Source of the DNA: JBBCJR01 sp037190805
Lineage (GTDB): Bacteria; Pseudomonadota; Alphaproteobacteria; Sphingomonadales; Sphingomonadaceae
DNA: 64,000 bases
Direction of reading: 5' to 3'
NCBI GenBank assembly: GCA_037190805.1
Contig: JBBCJR010000005.1
Span: 1-64,000, forward strand
The position numbers and the translations under genes are program-made. Position 1 is the stretch's first letter. Each line of letters opens with the position of its first letter. The notes under the pieces were generated by a model. The model saw only the letters and a program-made list of their open reading frames with translations, did no database searches and was not told the DNA's origin. Below, in pieces: positions 41,667 through 49,551 of the stretch.

Positions 41667-43535
41667 TCAGTCGGGCGCATCCAGTGAGGCCAGCGGCAGA
41701 TCGACGACGCAGGCAAAGCCGGTCGGCAGCATTTGCCGACTGAGTACGCCGCGCAGTTGCCCCTCAACCACGGTTTGCAACAGCCGCGAGCCAAAGCCAC
41801 CGCCAGGCGCCCGCCCGGCGCCGGACAATGCGCTTTCCTTCCAGTCGATCACCAGCCGTCCATCCGACGGTCTGAGGTCGATGTGCAGCCTGCCCTGATC
41901 CTCGGCCAACCCGCCATATTTGGCAGCATTGGTGATCAACTCATGGAAGGTCAGCGCCATCGCCGTCATCGCACGGGACCCGATGCGCTGATCTGCGCCG
42001 GTAATCGAAACCCGTTCGCTCCCGTCTTCGACATAGGGCGCCAGCAGCCGGGCCAAAAGCGCCCGAATGGACAGGTCATCGTCGCTCGACCGACCATAGA
42101 TCAGAGCGTGGGCGTCGTTGAGCGCCGTCAACCGCGATGACAGCTTTTCAGCTGCCGGCCGCAATTCAGGATGATCGCGCAGCGTCAGCGTCACTAACGC
42201 CCCGGCGAGCGCGAACAGGTTCTTGATTCGATGGTCCAGCTCATGCGCGATCAGATCGCGCTGCTCATCGACCTGCTTGGCCTGGTGAATATCGGTGGCG
42301 GTGCCATACCAGCGCCGGATCCTGCCTTCGACGTCGCGCAGCGGCATCGCCAGAACCTTCAGCCAGCGATGTCCGCCGTCACGATGGCGAAAACGATAGT
42401 CGATGTCATAGGCATTGCCGGTTTCCAGGCAGTCGACCCAACGGCGCTTGACCCGCTCGCGATCGTCCGGATGGACCAGATTGAGCCAGTTGTCGGACCG
42501 GATCTCGTCGGGATTGAGCCCCGTGAACTCGATCCAGCGGCCATTGACATAGTCGTGCAGCCCTTCCGCATCCGTGCTCCACACGATGACCGGCACCGCT
42601 TCGGCAAGGATGTCGAAACGCAGGTTGCTCTGCCGGAGCGCGGCCTCGGTCTCGGTCTGTTCGGTTATGTCGGCGAGGACGCCCGCAAATTTGTCGATCC
42701 GGCCGGTCTTGTCGGCCACGGGGCGCCCGATACTGATCAACCATCTGATCGCTCCGCCCGGCGAGACGAGCCGAAACCGGCTTTCATAACGCCCCCTCCG
42801 AGCGACCGCGCCGCGTAGATCTTCAAGAAAGCGGGTCCGGTCTTCGGAGTGCAGGCTATCAGCCAGAGACTCGACATCGACACCGCGCGCGACATCGTCG
42901 GAGGCAATGCCAAGCTCGCGCGTCAACGGGCCATCCAGGGTCAGCCGTTCCGTGGCGAGGTTCAGATCCCAGGTCGCGACAACCCCGCCGGCGTCAAGCG
43001 CCAGTGCCATCCGCTGCCGCGAGTGGCGCAGGGCCAGAAGCGCGCGCACCCGGTCGCTGGTTTCAGTGAGGACGACCAGCGTCGCGAAAACATTGGCCCG
43101 CTCGTCGGCGATCGGCGTGAAGGAGGCATTGAACCAGCATGTCCGCCATACACCGTTGCGCAGCAACTGCATCGGTTCATCGGAAAAGCCGCTGCCCCTG
43201 CCTTCATGACAGGCGTCGATCGCTTCCCTCAGGCGGCTCGCCGCGTCCGGCAGAACGGCAGCGATCGGCTGCCCAAGCGCCCTGTCATATTGGTCGCCGA
43301 ACAGGTCGCGCATCGCGTCATTGTGGACCAACACCCCTTCCCGCCCGATGAGCACCGCCATGCACGATGCCGACAGCAACGCCATGCGCACGGCGGATCG
43401 CAGATCCTCCGGCCAGTCGTCTATCGGCCCGACCGGCGAGGCAGCCCAGTCGAATGCGCGGATCCGTTCCAGCATGATGCTGTCCACGCAGCCGGGATGA
43501 CGTCGGTCGAAGCGGGCGAACAGACGTTCCGGCAT
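41667..43535 (-). CDS. HWE-type sensor histidine kinase with PAS domains, cytosolic
   Basis: 622 residues without membrane segments. Three PAS-type domains: about 45-160, 175-295 (with E-S-R-F-R-L-V) and 305-420 (P-V-I-V-W-S-T-D-A-E-G, D-Y-R-F-R-H-R-D-G). The kinase core begins at H-E-L-D-H-R-I-K-N with the phospho-acceptor His435. The HATPase part has the HWE marks H-E-L-I-T-N-A-A-K-Y-G and D-W-K-E-S, and lacks a clear F box. HWE/HisKA_2 kinases sense light, redox or stress signals, and some feed the PhyR-EcfG stress pathway in sphingomonads. No response regulator adjoins it, so the partner is elsewhere. GGGAGCGG lies before the ATG. Confidence 0.93.
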   Translation of the reverse strand: MPERLFARFDRRHPGCVDSIMLERIRAFDWAASPVGPIDDWPEDLRSAVRMALLSASCMAVLIGREGVLVHNDAMRDLFGDQYDRALGQPIAAVLPDAASRLREAIDACHEGRGSGFSDEPMQLLRNGVWRTCWFNASFTPIADERANVFATLVVLTETSDRVRALLALRHSRQRMALALDAGGVVATWDLNLATERLTLDGPLTRELGIASDDVARGVDVESLADSLHSEDRTRFLEDLRGAVARRGRYESRFRLVSPGGAIRWLISIGRPVADKTGRIDKFAGVLADITEQTETEAALRQSNLRFDILAEAVPVIVWSTDAEGLHDYVNGRWIEFTGLNPDEIRSDNWLNLVHPDDRERVKRRWVDCLETGNAYDIDYRFRHRDGGHRWLKVLAMPLRDVEGRIRRWYGTATDIHQAKQVDEQRDLIAHELDHRIKNLFALAGALVTLTLRDHPELRPAAEKLSSRLTALNDAHALIYGRSSDDDLSIRALLARLLAPYVEDGSERVSITGADQRIGSRAMTAMALTFHELITNAAKYGGLAEDQGRLHIDLRPSDGRLVIDWKESALSGAGRAPGGGFGSRLLQTVVEGQLRGVLSRQMLPTGFACVVDLPLASLDAPD

Positions 43536-43782
43536 AATCCGCTCCCTTCCCGGCAGCTTCTCACAGGTCGATCAGAACGGTCACGAAAATATATATGATG
43601 TCAGGAAAGATCAACGAAACCTGACAAGGGACTCCGGTTATTCAAAGTCGATCTGGAATGACTGCGCGCCTCCTGGTACCGCAAAACCCCAAAGGGCAAA
43701 AAGTAATTTCCTGAAGCCACAATACGATTAAAAAAAACAAGCGCCTCTCGCTCAATCTGTTCACGAATAGCGCTGATCCAAA
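43536..43782. other. Leader of the HWE kinase gene; no gene recognised
   Basis: About 250 bases of lower GC. TGTCAGG and CCTGACA (43599-43605 and 43620-43626) form a perfect 7-bp inverted repeat with a 14-base spacer about 65 bp before the kinase start, a possible operator. An open frame of 64 codons on the minus strand (43601-43795) has no recognisable sequence. Confidence 0.45.
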
Positions 43783-44004
43783 TCAACTCAGGCAAGAAAC
43801 TCTAAACGAGCCATCCTTTTCATAATTCCGGCGATCGGCTGCGGAATCAGGATATCCATTGGCAATTCCGAGCGTTGTATCATGCCGCTCAGCGATCGCC
43901 GCAACCATGGTGAGGCCCAAGCCCCCGCCGAGCAGCCCAAGGCTGGAGTCGATGCGGCAGAAAACGCTGCGTGGGGTTGGGGAATTCGACCTCAGCTGCT
44001 CCGG
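43783..44004 (-). pseudogene. C-terminal fragment of a sensor histidine kinase (HATPase G-box region)
   Basis: Reading the minus strand, the frame gives V-F-C-R-I-D-S-S-L-G, then G-G-G-L-G-L-T-M-V-A-A-I-A-E-R-H and T-L-G-I-A-N-G-Y-P, and ends at a TGA at 43785-43783. It matches the usual end of HAMP-type kinases (F-Y-R-x-D-S-S-R...G-S-G-L-G-L-S-L-V-x-A-I-A-x-L-H...N). No start codon, dimerisation domain or N box is present upstream, and the neighbouring hypothetical gene ends in another frame. I read it as the remnant of a deleted kinase gene. Confidence 0.6.
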
Positions 44005-44005
44005 G

Positions 44006-44473
44006 TCAACGCATGACCTGACAGTCTTCCGCGTGTTCCAGAGGACAGCCCCCCGCCCGCTTTCTCGCTATCTGACCACCGTTCAGCCTCGCCCCGATCT
44101 TCAATGTCTGGGATGGCAGCAGTACATCTAACGATTTCAAAAGCTCCGCACATCGGCGAAGCGCGTCCGGCAGGCCGTCATCACCTGATCGAAAGGTCTG
44201 GAGACCGGACCCGCGCTGAGCCTCGGCCAACCATCGCAGGATCAACAATTCGTCTGGAGCCAGGCATGCGGCCTCGATCGGATGAATCCGCATGCCGGCG
44301 CGCTCCGCATGGTCGCGAAGATCGCCGAACGGGCCAGCGATATCCTGGTGCGATGCCGGGCCCTCTCCTACCGTCCGCGACACATCGCCGCGCAGCAGAC
44401 GCAACACCTTACGTTCGACGATGTTGCGCTTGCGGAACGTCAATGTGCGGAATTTCGAACCCTCCAGTCCCAT
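44006..44473 (-). CDS. Hypothetical protein
   Basis: 155 residues from the ATG at 44473; a GTG at 44494 is an alternative. The codon pattern is normal for a GC-rich genome, which supports coding. Visible features are a basic N-terminal part (F-R-K-R-N-I-V-E-R-K-V-L-R-L-L-R), a C-L-A-P-D-E-L-L-I-L-R-W-L-A-E-A-Q-R helix and L-R-R-C-A-E-L-L. No signal peptide or membrane segment. I do not recognise the family. It lies next to a kinase fragment, so it may belong to a partly decayed regulatory locus. Confidence 0.5.
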   Translation of the reverse strand: MGLEGSKFRTLTFRKRNIVERKVLRLLRGDVSRTVGEGPASHQDIAGPFGDLRDHAERAGMRIHPIEAACLAPDELLILRWLAEAQRGSGLQTFRSGDDGLPDALRRCAELLKSLDVLLPSQTLKIGARLNGGQIARKRAGGCPLEHAEDCQVMR

Positions 44474-44699
44474 TTTCCGATCAGTGGCGCCCACCTAGAA
44501 AGCTCTTCGCGCACAGCAGCGGACGGGAGAGATTTGCTCAGGAAAGCGCACCGGCAATCTGCCGGACGGACGGCCAACCATCTTTTGGATTCCCAATTTC
44601 ACGCTTCGCGAAGTGCTTGCGAATGACTTGCAAAATTAGGGCTAGGCACGCGGATGGACGGCCGCAATGCACGATAACAATTCTTCGCGACTTGTAATT

Positions 44700-44719
44700 T
44701 TGTCGTCATGTTGTCGTCA
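44700..44719. repeat. Tandem repeat TTGTCGTCA at 11-bp period
   Basis: Two perfect 9-base copies separated by TG. An 11-bp direct repeat fits tandem binding by a winged-helix response regulator, but the site lies 227 bp from the nearest start. It may be fortuitous. Confidence 0.35.
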
Positions 44720-44732
44720 GATTAGAATGTCG

Positions 44733-44764
44733 GGCGCCGTGCCGGATCATCCCGACACGGCGCC
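44733..44764 (-). terminator. Hairpin after the SCO gene
   Basis: GGCGCCGTG and CACGGCGCC form a 9-bp stem around a 14-base loop, 12 bases past the stop of the SCO gene on the minus strand. No long T-run follows, so termination is moderately supported. Confidence 0.5.
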
Positions 44765-44775
44765 GACGCGGTTCG

Positions 44776-45435
44776 TTACCCGGCGCCCAACAAGCGCCGC
44801 ATCTTCTGCAGCGCGACGTCAGGTTCTTCATGATAGTCGATCGTCGATACGAACCGGCCCTCGCGATCCATCAGGAATACCGTCGCCGTATGGTCGACCG
44901 TGTAGTCGCCGCCTTCGATCGGTACCTTGCGATGGAAGACGTGAAACGCTTTCACGATCCGGTCGATCTGGGCGTCCGACCCGGTCAGGCCGATGATCGG
45001 GGTACCGAATAGTTCCAGATAGCTGCCGATGCCCTCCGCCGTGTCATGGCCCGGATCGACCGAGACGAAGACGATATTGAAATCCATCCCCTGGTCCCCC
45101 AGTCGCTGGCGGATCTGCGCCATTCGGGTCAGTGAGGTGGGGCAGACGTCCGGGCAACGGGTGAAGCCGAAGAAGATCGCATAGGGTTTGCCGCGGAGGG
45201 TCTGATCGGTGACGATGCCACCCTTCTGGTCGACCATCTCGAACGTGCCGCCGAACGCGGTGGCGAAATCATTCTCGCCGCGCGACACGGGCCGGGGCTG
45301 TCCGAAATAGAGCCAGGCGGCCCCGACCAGCGCGAGCGCCACCAGTCCCCACAGCCAGCGGCGCACCCGCGCGAGCGGCGACGACCGGACGCCCTCGGAA
45401 TCCGGTCGGGGATCGGCCGGTTCAGTGCCCGCCAT
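44776..45435 (-). CDS. SCO1/SenC-family copper chaperone for cytochrome oxidase
   Basis: About 219 residues from the ATG at 45435. One membrane segment (residues about 29-44) is followed by a periplasmic thioredoxin fold. Copper ligands are C94 and C98 in C-P-D-V-C and H182 in V-D-H-T-A. All three are intact. SCO proteins load or reduce the CuA site of cytochrome c oxidase. The start overlaps the end of the PCuA(C) gene by 14 bases, so the two are translated together and both serve copper delivery. Confidence 0.95.
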   Translation of the reverse strand: MAGTEPADPRPDSEGVRSSPLARVRRWLWGLVALALVGAAWLYFGQPRPVSRGENDFATAFGGTFEMVDQKGGIVTDQTLRGKPYAIFFGFTRCPDVCPTSLTRMAQIRQRLGDQGMDFNIVFVSVDPGHDTAEGIGSYLELFGTPIIGLTGSDAQIDRIVKAFHVFHRKVPIEGGDYTVDHTATVFLMDREGRFVSTIDYHEEPDVALQKMRRLLGAG

Positions 45436-45898
45436 GATCGCCACCCATGCCATAGGTCACGGCTTCGACCTTCAATTGCACGGTCACGGCGCCGGCGCGT
45501 TCGAACCGCAACGTCAGGGGCACCAGCTTCCCCAGTTCGAGCGGCGCTTTGAGGCCCATCAACATCAAGTGATAGCCGCCGGGCTTCAGGGCCAGCGCGC
45601 CGCCTGCCGGAACGGCCAGGCCGTCCGTTACGGGACGCATACGCATCACGCCGCCGTCCATCGACATGCTGTGAATTTCCACCCGCGCCGCCGCCGGCGA
45701 GGATGCGCCGAGCAAACGGTCCGTGGTCGCGCCACCATTAGCGATGGTCATGAAGCCACCGCCCACCTGCTGACCCGTGGCGGTCTGCCGCGTCCACGGG
45801 TGAGCGATCGACAGGTCGCCCTGCTTGAAATCATGCGCGGCAAGCGGCGCGGCGAGACTGATGGCGGCGACCGCGATCAGCATGGAACGAGGGCTCAT
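45422..45898 (-). CDS. PCuA(C)-type periplasmic copper chaperone
   Basis: 158 residues from the ATG at 45898, which follows AAGGAG. The signal peptide ends at A-A-H-D. The Cu(I) motif H-x-M...H-x-M is present: E-I-H-S-M-S-M-D-G-G-V-M-R-M and G-G-Y-H-L-M-L-M-G. The C-terminus is His-rich (D-H-G-G-H). The family carries Cu(I) to the cytochrome oxidase CuA site together with SCO. It overlaps the SCO gene. The DUF2946 gene is 162 bp upstream in the same direction. Confidence 0.95.
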   Translation of the reverse strand: MSPRSMLIAVAAISLAAPLAAHDFKQGDLSIAHPWTRQTATGQQVGGGFMTIANGGATTDRLLGASSPAAARVEIHSMSMDGGVMRMRPVTDGLAVPAGGALALKPGGYHLMLMGLKAPLELGKLVPLTLRFERAGAVTVQLKVEAVTYGMGGDHGGH

Positions 45899-46060
45899 GA
45901 TAGTCACTCCTTGTCGCATTTCACTGAACTGTCTGGAATATCGTTCGGCCGGCTCAACCTCGCGACACAGGCGCGACGCGGTTACCGCGGGCAGAGTCAT
46001 CTGAGACCGGAAGGATGTGGCCGCGCACCGCAGCACGGTGGACGCGGCAGCAGCCGGACG

Positions 46061-46480
46061 TCAGGCGGCCTGAGGCGGCCCCCGCAGCGGCGGACGAACA
46101 AAGGCCGCCGAGATCAGCAGCAGCGGCGCTGGCAGCGGCCGCGTGATCTCGGCCGTCAACAGCGGTGCAACCCACGCGATCGGGGCGGCCGTCGGCTGCA
46201 ATGCCGGGGCAGCCATGGCGGCGAAAGCGCAAGATGCGGCACTGCCCCGCGACCCGCCGTCGTCATCCCCCGGGATGACGCGAATATCCACCGTCTCCGC
46301 GATGCTGATCACGGTCCGGGCCGCGCCCTGCCCCCCGCACAGCGATATGACCAGGCCGTCAGCAGCCCTGGCCGGCATGTATCCGGCCGGCACCAGCACC
46401 CGAATGGACAGAGCGACGAACAGCAGAACGGCCAGCAGGCCGCCCATGCCTTCGGATGCCCTCAGCTTGTGCATGGCCAT
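46061..46480 (-). CDS. DUF2946-family membrane protein
   Basis: 139 residues from the ATG at 46480; the ATG at 46474 is equally possible. An N-terminal hydrophobic helix (L-L-A-V-L-L-F-V-A-L-S-I-R-V-L-V), P-A-G-Y-M-P, then L-V-I-S-L-C-G-G-Q-G and a short C-A-F-A-A segment fit DUF2946, whose members have few conserved residues. They often occur beside copper or TonB-dependent transport genes, as here next to PCuA(C). The function is unknown. Confidence 0.75.
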   Translation of the reverse strand: MAMHKLRASEGMGGLLAVLLFVALSIRVLVPAGYMPARAADGLVISLCGGQGAARTVISIAETVDIRVIPGDDDGGSRGSAASCAFAAMAAPALQPTAAPIAWVAPLLTAEITRPLPAPLLLISAAFVRPPLRGPPQAA

Positions 46481-46547
46481 CCCATAGGCGCGACCGCCAC
46501 CGATGTCACCCGGGCGGACAAGACACCGAGAGACGGCCCCGGCACCG

Positions 46548-47348
46548 TCAGAGCGACAGCCTGAGATAGGCGGCGACCCGTGCGCCATGATGCCGGTCGG
46601 CATAGGGCAGGCCCGCCGGGACCCCGTCGATCGAGGTATCGGTATAGCGCAGCCCGGCCACCAGCGGCCCACGCACATGCTCGACCGCCAGACGATAGTC
46701 CCAATAGGTGCCGCCGGGGCGCAAGCGTAACGCCCGGATGACATTGTCGACACTGCCGCTCGACCGCCCCACACCGCCGATCAGCGTGAACGGCGTGCCC
46801 GGAACCGCAACATCGGCGCCCGCACCCAGATAGAGATTGTCGCCGCCGATCGCGGCCTGCGAGGGTGCATAGCTGACATGCAAGCCCAGCTGGGCCGGGC
46901 CGATAAGATAGCCGGCACCCGCCTCGGCCTCGGTATAGTTCAGTCGCCCTTCGCCGGGAAACAGATGGCCGACAACACCGGCTGACAATTGCCATGGGCC
47001 CGCATCGCCGCGGTAGCCGGCGTTCAGGTCGATGCCGGCATCGGCGCCGCCGTGGCGACGGCTGCCACGCAGGGTGGTCGCCTCCGCGCCGATGGTGAAG
47101 GCATCGCCGAGCGGCACGTGGATGGCGGCATCCAGGGCCGCCCTGCCCCCGCTCCAGCTGAGGCCACGCCGGCGATCGTCACTCGACACGCCAACGGAAA
47201 ACTCAGGGCCGCCAAAGGACTGGGCGCGAACGTCTTCTGCGAACCCCACCAACGCCGCCGCGCCGACCAGAAGGACCGGCAGGCGCCCGATCTGCCCCGC
47301 CGCCGGCCGTGGGCTGGAGAGTCCGACCTTGTCGTTCGACGCGTTCAT
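46548..47348 (-). CDS. TorF-family putative porin
   Basis: 266 residues from the ATG at 47348, after GGGAGCAAGG. A signal peptide (ending near V-R-A-Q) is followed by a beta-barrel with S-V-G-V-S-S-D-D-R-R-R-G-L-S-W-S-G-G, G-I-D-L-N-A-G-Y, Y-T-E-A-E-A-G and G-A-G-A-D-V. It ends in L-R-L-S-L. The Gcw_chp/TorF family consists of outer-membrane barrel proteins of unknown substrate. It is in the same direction as the DUF2946, PCuA(C) and SCO genes and may be their operon head. Confidence 0.88.
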   Translation of the reverse strand: MNASNDKVGLSSPRPAAGQIGRLPVLLVGAAALVGFAEDVRAQSFGGPEFSVGVSSDDRRRGLSWSGGRAALDAAIHVPLGDAFTIGAEATTLRGSRRHGGADAGIDLNAGYRGDAGPWQLSAGVVGHLFPGEGRLNYTEAEAGAGYLIGPAQLGLHVSYAPSQAAIGGDNLYLGAGADVAVPGTPFTLIGGVGRSSGSVDNVIRALRLRPGGTYWDYRLAVEHVRGPLVAGLRYTDTSIDGVPAGLPYADRHHGARVAAYLRLSL

Positions 47349-47537
47349 GGCCTTGCTCCCACGGCTGCCCCCGGCTTGCGGGCGGAATCCTGTCCTAAAA
47401 TGCGATCGACCGCTGCTCAAGGCACTTACGCCACCGCCCATTTTGTCCGCCTTTCAATAAAAGAATTCAAAAATATTTCGATTGTGTCATTATGGTGTAA
47501 CAAACACGATAATCGGAAAACGAATCGGAGGATGCAC

Positions 47538-47897
47538 ATGAAGACCCAGCTGATTCTCGCCAGCGCGGCGCTGGCCTTCGCGGTTCCGGCCGCGGCCTCC
47601 CCGGCGGGGGTGGTTGATCCCTATGGCGCCCGCTCAATCGCCAACGGCCGCTATGACAGTGTGGAGCAGCGCTTGACCGAAGCGCTTCGCAAGGGCGACA
47701 ATCGCCCGGAAATTCTGCTGAATCTGGCCGCAATCCGTATGCAGGAAGGCGACCGAGGCAATGCGGAGGCATTTTATCGCCTGGTCCTCGCGCAGCCGAA
47801 TGTCGATATGGCAACCCTGAACGGCAGCGCATGGTCGCATGACATTGCCCGTCAGGCGTTGTCGTCGCCGGCCGGGGTAACACGCGCCAGTTGGTGA
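47538..47897 (+). CDS. Small exported TPR-like protein
   Basis: 119 residues from the ATG at 47538, seven bases after CGGAGG. The signal peptide ends at A-A-A-S. A single tetratricopeptide-like pair follows: Y-D-S-V-E-Q-R-L-T-E-A-L and L-L-N-L-A-A-I-R-M-Q-E-G-D-R-G-N-A-E-A-F-Y-R-L-V-L. It probably acts as a periplasmic protein-protein adapter. It is divergent from the TorF-like gene and lies 110 bp before tonB. Confidence 0.8.
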   Translation: MKTQLILASAALAFAVPAAASPAGVVDPYGARSIANGRYDSVEQRLTEALRKGDNRPEILLNLAAIRMQEGDRGNAEAFYRLVLAQPNVDMATLNGSAWSHDIARQALSSPAGVTRASW

Positions 47898-47965
47898 GTT
47901 CCTGAAACCCGCCCCCGCGTTTGAAGACGACAAGGGGCTGGGCCAGGGAACGCTCGCCGCGCCAC

Positions 47966-48008
47966 CGCTTTGATGTCCAGAGGTCAACGGACACGGGACA
48001 TCAAAGCG
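47966..48008 (+). promoter_or_regulatory. Perfect 13-bp inverted repeat at the tonB start
   Basis: CGCTTTGATGTCC and GGACATCAAAGCG with a 17-base spacer. The right arm ends on the first base of the GTG start codon and covers the ribosome-binding region. In RNA it would form a stable hairpin that hides the initiation site. As DNA it could be an operator. No T-run follows. Confidence 0.6.
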
Positions 48009-48724
48009 TGGTCGGCAACGCGGTTCAGCACTGGCAACCAAGCCGGTTGGCCGCTGCGGGTGCGGTCGTTCTGCTGCACCTGTGCATAGGCTATGCGCTG
48101 CTCAGCGCCTTTGGCGTCGCCCTTCCGTTGCCGCCCGCTGACCGCGCCATCAAGATGTTCGACGTGCTCCCCTCCCGTGTCGCGGACCCATCACCATCTC
48201 CGCGGCCGGTCGCGGAGCCCCGTACGGCGCGAGCCCCGGCACCGCCGAATCTCAGGGCGACCCCCAGCCCCGTGGTCGTGCCGCCGCCGGAGATTCCGCT
48301 GCTGACCTCGCCCCCACCGATCATCGCCGCGACCGTCGCGGGCGACGGCGCCATGTCGACGGCCGGCGCGGCGGACGAGGTCGGCACCGGAACCGGCGCC
48401 GGAGGCGAAGGGAGTGGCGACGGCGGGGGCGGCGATGGCGGTTATTCGCCGCCCCGCTGGCTCAGAGGCGAAGTCAGGGGGTCCGACTACCCGCGTGCCG
48501 CGGGGTCCGCAGGCCTGGGCGGGAAAATGACGGTACAGTTCACGGTCCAGCCTGACGGGCGCGTCAGCAATTGCGTGGCGATCGAGTCGAGCGGCAGCGC
48601 CCTGCTCGACGAAGCGACCTGCCGCGCCATCGAACGACGCTATCGTTACGAACCGTCACGCGATTCACAGGGTAGAGCGGTGTCATCGTCGGTGGTCGAA
48701 AGCCACACCTGGTCGCAGCGGTAA
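48008..48724 (+). CDS. Energy transducer TonB
   Basis: 238 residues from the GTG at 48008; a TTG at 47921 would extend it by 29 unlikely residues. One inner-membrane segment (R-L-A-A-A-G-A-V-V-L-L-H-L-C-I-G-Y-A-L-L) is followed by a Pro-rich periplasmic stretch (residues about 55-95), a Gly-rich linker, and the C-terminal TonB domain with Y-P-R-A-A, G-K-M-T-V-Q-F-T-V-Q-P-D-G-R-V and L-L-D-E-A-T-C-R-A-I. It would energise the TBDRs in this window. exbB and exbD are absent from the window. Confidence 0.92.
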   Translation: MVGNAVQHWQPSRLAAAGAVVLLHLCIGYALLSAFGVALPLPPADRAIKMFDVLPSRVADPSPSPRPVAEPRTARAPAPPNLRATPSPVVVPPPEIPLLTSPPPIIAATVAGDGAMSTAGAADEVGTGTGAGGEGSGDGGGGDGGYSPPRWLRGEVRGSDYPRAAGSAGLGGKMTVQFTVQPDGRVSNCVAIESSGSALLDEATCRAIERRYRYEPSRDSQGRAVSSSVVESHTWSQR

Positions 48725-48840
48725 TGGTGCCCCATCCCACGCGCCGGGCTCACGCCGCCACGTGATGACAATTGACATCAAACCTCGCATCCTTACCAAA
48801 CGGCATCCATGAGCATCCGCCAGATCCTGTTCCGCCTCTC

Positions 48841-49551
48841 ATGAGCGCTCCGATCATCCTGCTGGTGGAGGATGATCCACCGCTCAGAACATTGACTGCC
48901 CGCGCCCTGCAGGAGAACGGCTATTCGGTTCGGCCCGCCGGTTCAGCGCCGGAAATGTGGGCGGCATTCGATGCCGAAGCCATCGACCTTATCCTGCTCG
49001 ACATCATGCTGCCCGGGACCAGCGGCATCGACCTGTGCAGGGCGATCCGCCGACGCAGCGATGTGCCGATCATCTTCATCAGCGCCAAGGGCGGCGAAAC
49101 GGACCGGATCGTCGGGCTTGAGCTGGGCGCCGACGATTATCTGCCCAAGCCTTTCAGCACCCGTGAGCTGATCGCCCGCATCCGCGCCGTGCTGCGCAGG
49201 GGCGGAGTTGAAAACCGCAGCAACGGGGTTCCAACCCGCGAGATTCAGTTCGACGGCTGGATCGTGAACCTGTCCCGCCGTGAACTGCGCTCGCCAAGCG
49301 GCGCGGCGGTGACGCTGACGGGGGCGGAGTTCGACCTGCTGACCAGCTTCCTCAGCCACCCCCAGCGCGTCATCGCGCGCGAGAGGCTGATCGAGCTGTC
49401 GCGGGCGCGCATCGGCGATTCCTCCGACCGCAGCATAGATGTTCTGGTCAGCCGCCTGCGCCGCAAGCTGGCCTGGCAGGGCAAGGATGCACCCATCATC
49501 ACCGTGCGCGGCATCGGCTATATGCTCAATACCGAGGTCACACGCTCTTGA
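48841..49551 (+). CDS. OmpR/PhoB-family response regulator
   Basis: 236 residues. The receiver domain has acidic D11/D12, phospho-acceptor D54 in L-L-D-I-M-L-P-G and K103 in L-P-K-P-F. The winged-helix domain contains L-T-G-A-E-F-D-L-L and D-R-S-I-D-V-L-V-S-R-L-R-R-K-L, with G-I-G-Y-M-L. The stop overlaps the kinase start (TTGA). An imperfect palindrome at 48764-48779 lies before it. The signal is unknown; the downstream direct repeat is a candidate target. Confidence 0.95.
   Translation: MSAPIILLVEDDPPLRTLTARALQENGYSVRPAGSAPEMWAAFDAEAIDLILLDIMLPGTSGIDLCRAIRRRSDVPIIFISAKGGETDRIVGLELGADDYLPKPFSTRELIARIRAVLRRGGVENRSNGVPTREIQFDGWIVNLSRRELRSPSGAAVTLTGAEFDLLTSFLSHPQRVIARERLIELSRARIGDSSDRSIDVLVSRLRRKLAWQGKDAPIITVRGIGYMLNTEVTRS

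Larger units (their letters stand above)
44474..44775. other. 302-bp gap with a tandem repeat and a terminator
   Basis: The gap runs from the start of the hypothetical gene to the stop of the SCO gene, both minus. It contains the TTGTCGTCA tandem repeat at 44700-44719, a hairpin at 44733-44764, and no supported gene. Confidence 0.5.

Noticed and set aside
44104..44697. Plus-strand frame of about 200 codons in the kinase-fragment region
   Set aside because: Opposite the hypothetical gene, whose codon pattern is better; no motif on the plus strand.
44700..44719. Tandem TTGTCGTCA as a Pho box
   Set aside because: The 11-bp period fits, but the bases do not match the CTGTCAT consensus and no phosphate gene is near. 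Kept only as a plain repeat.
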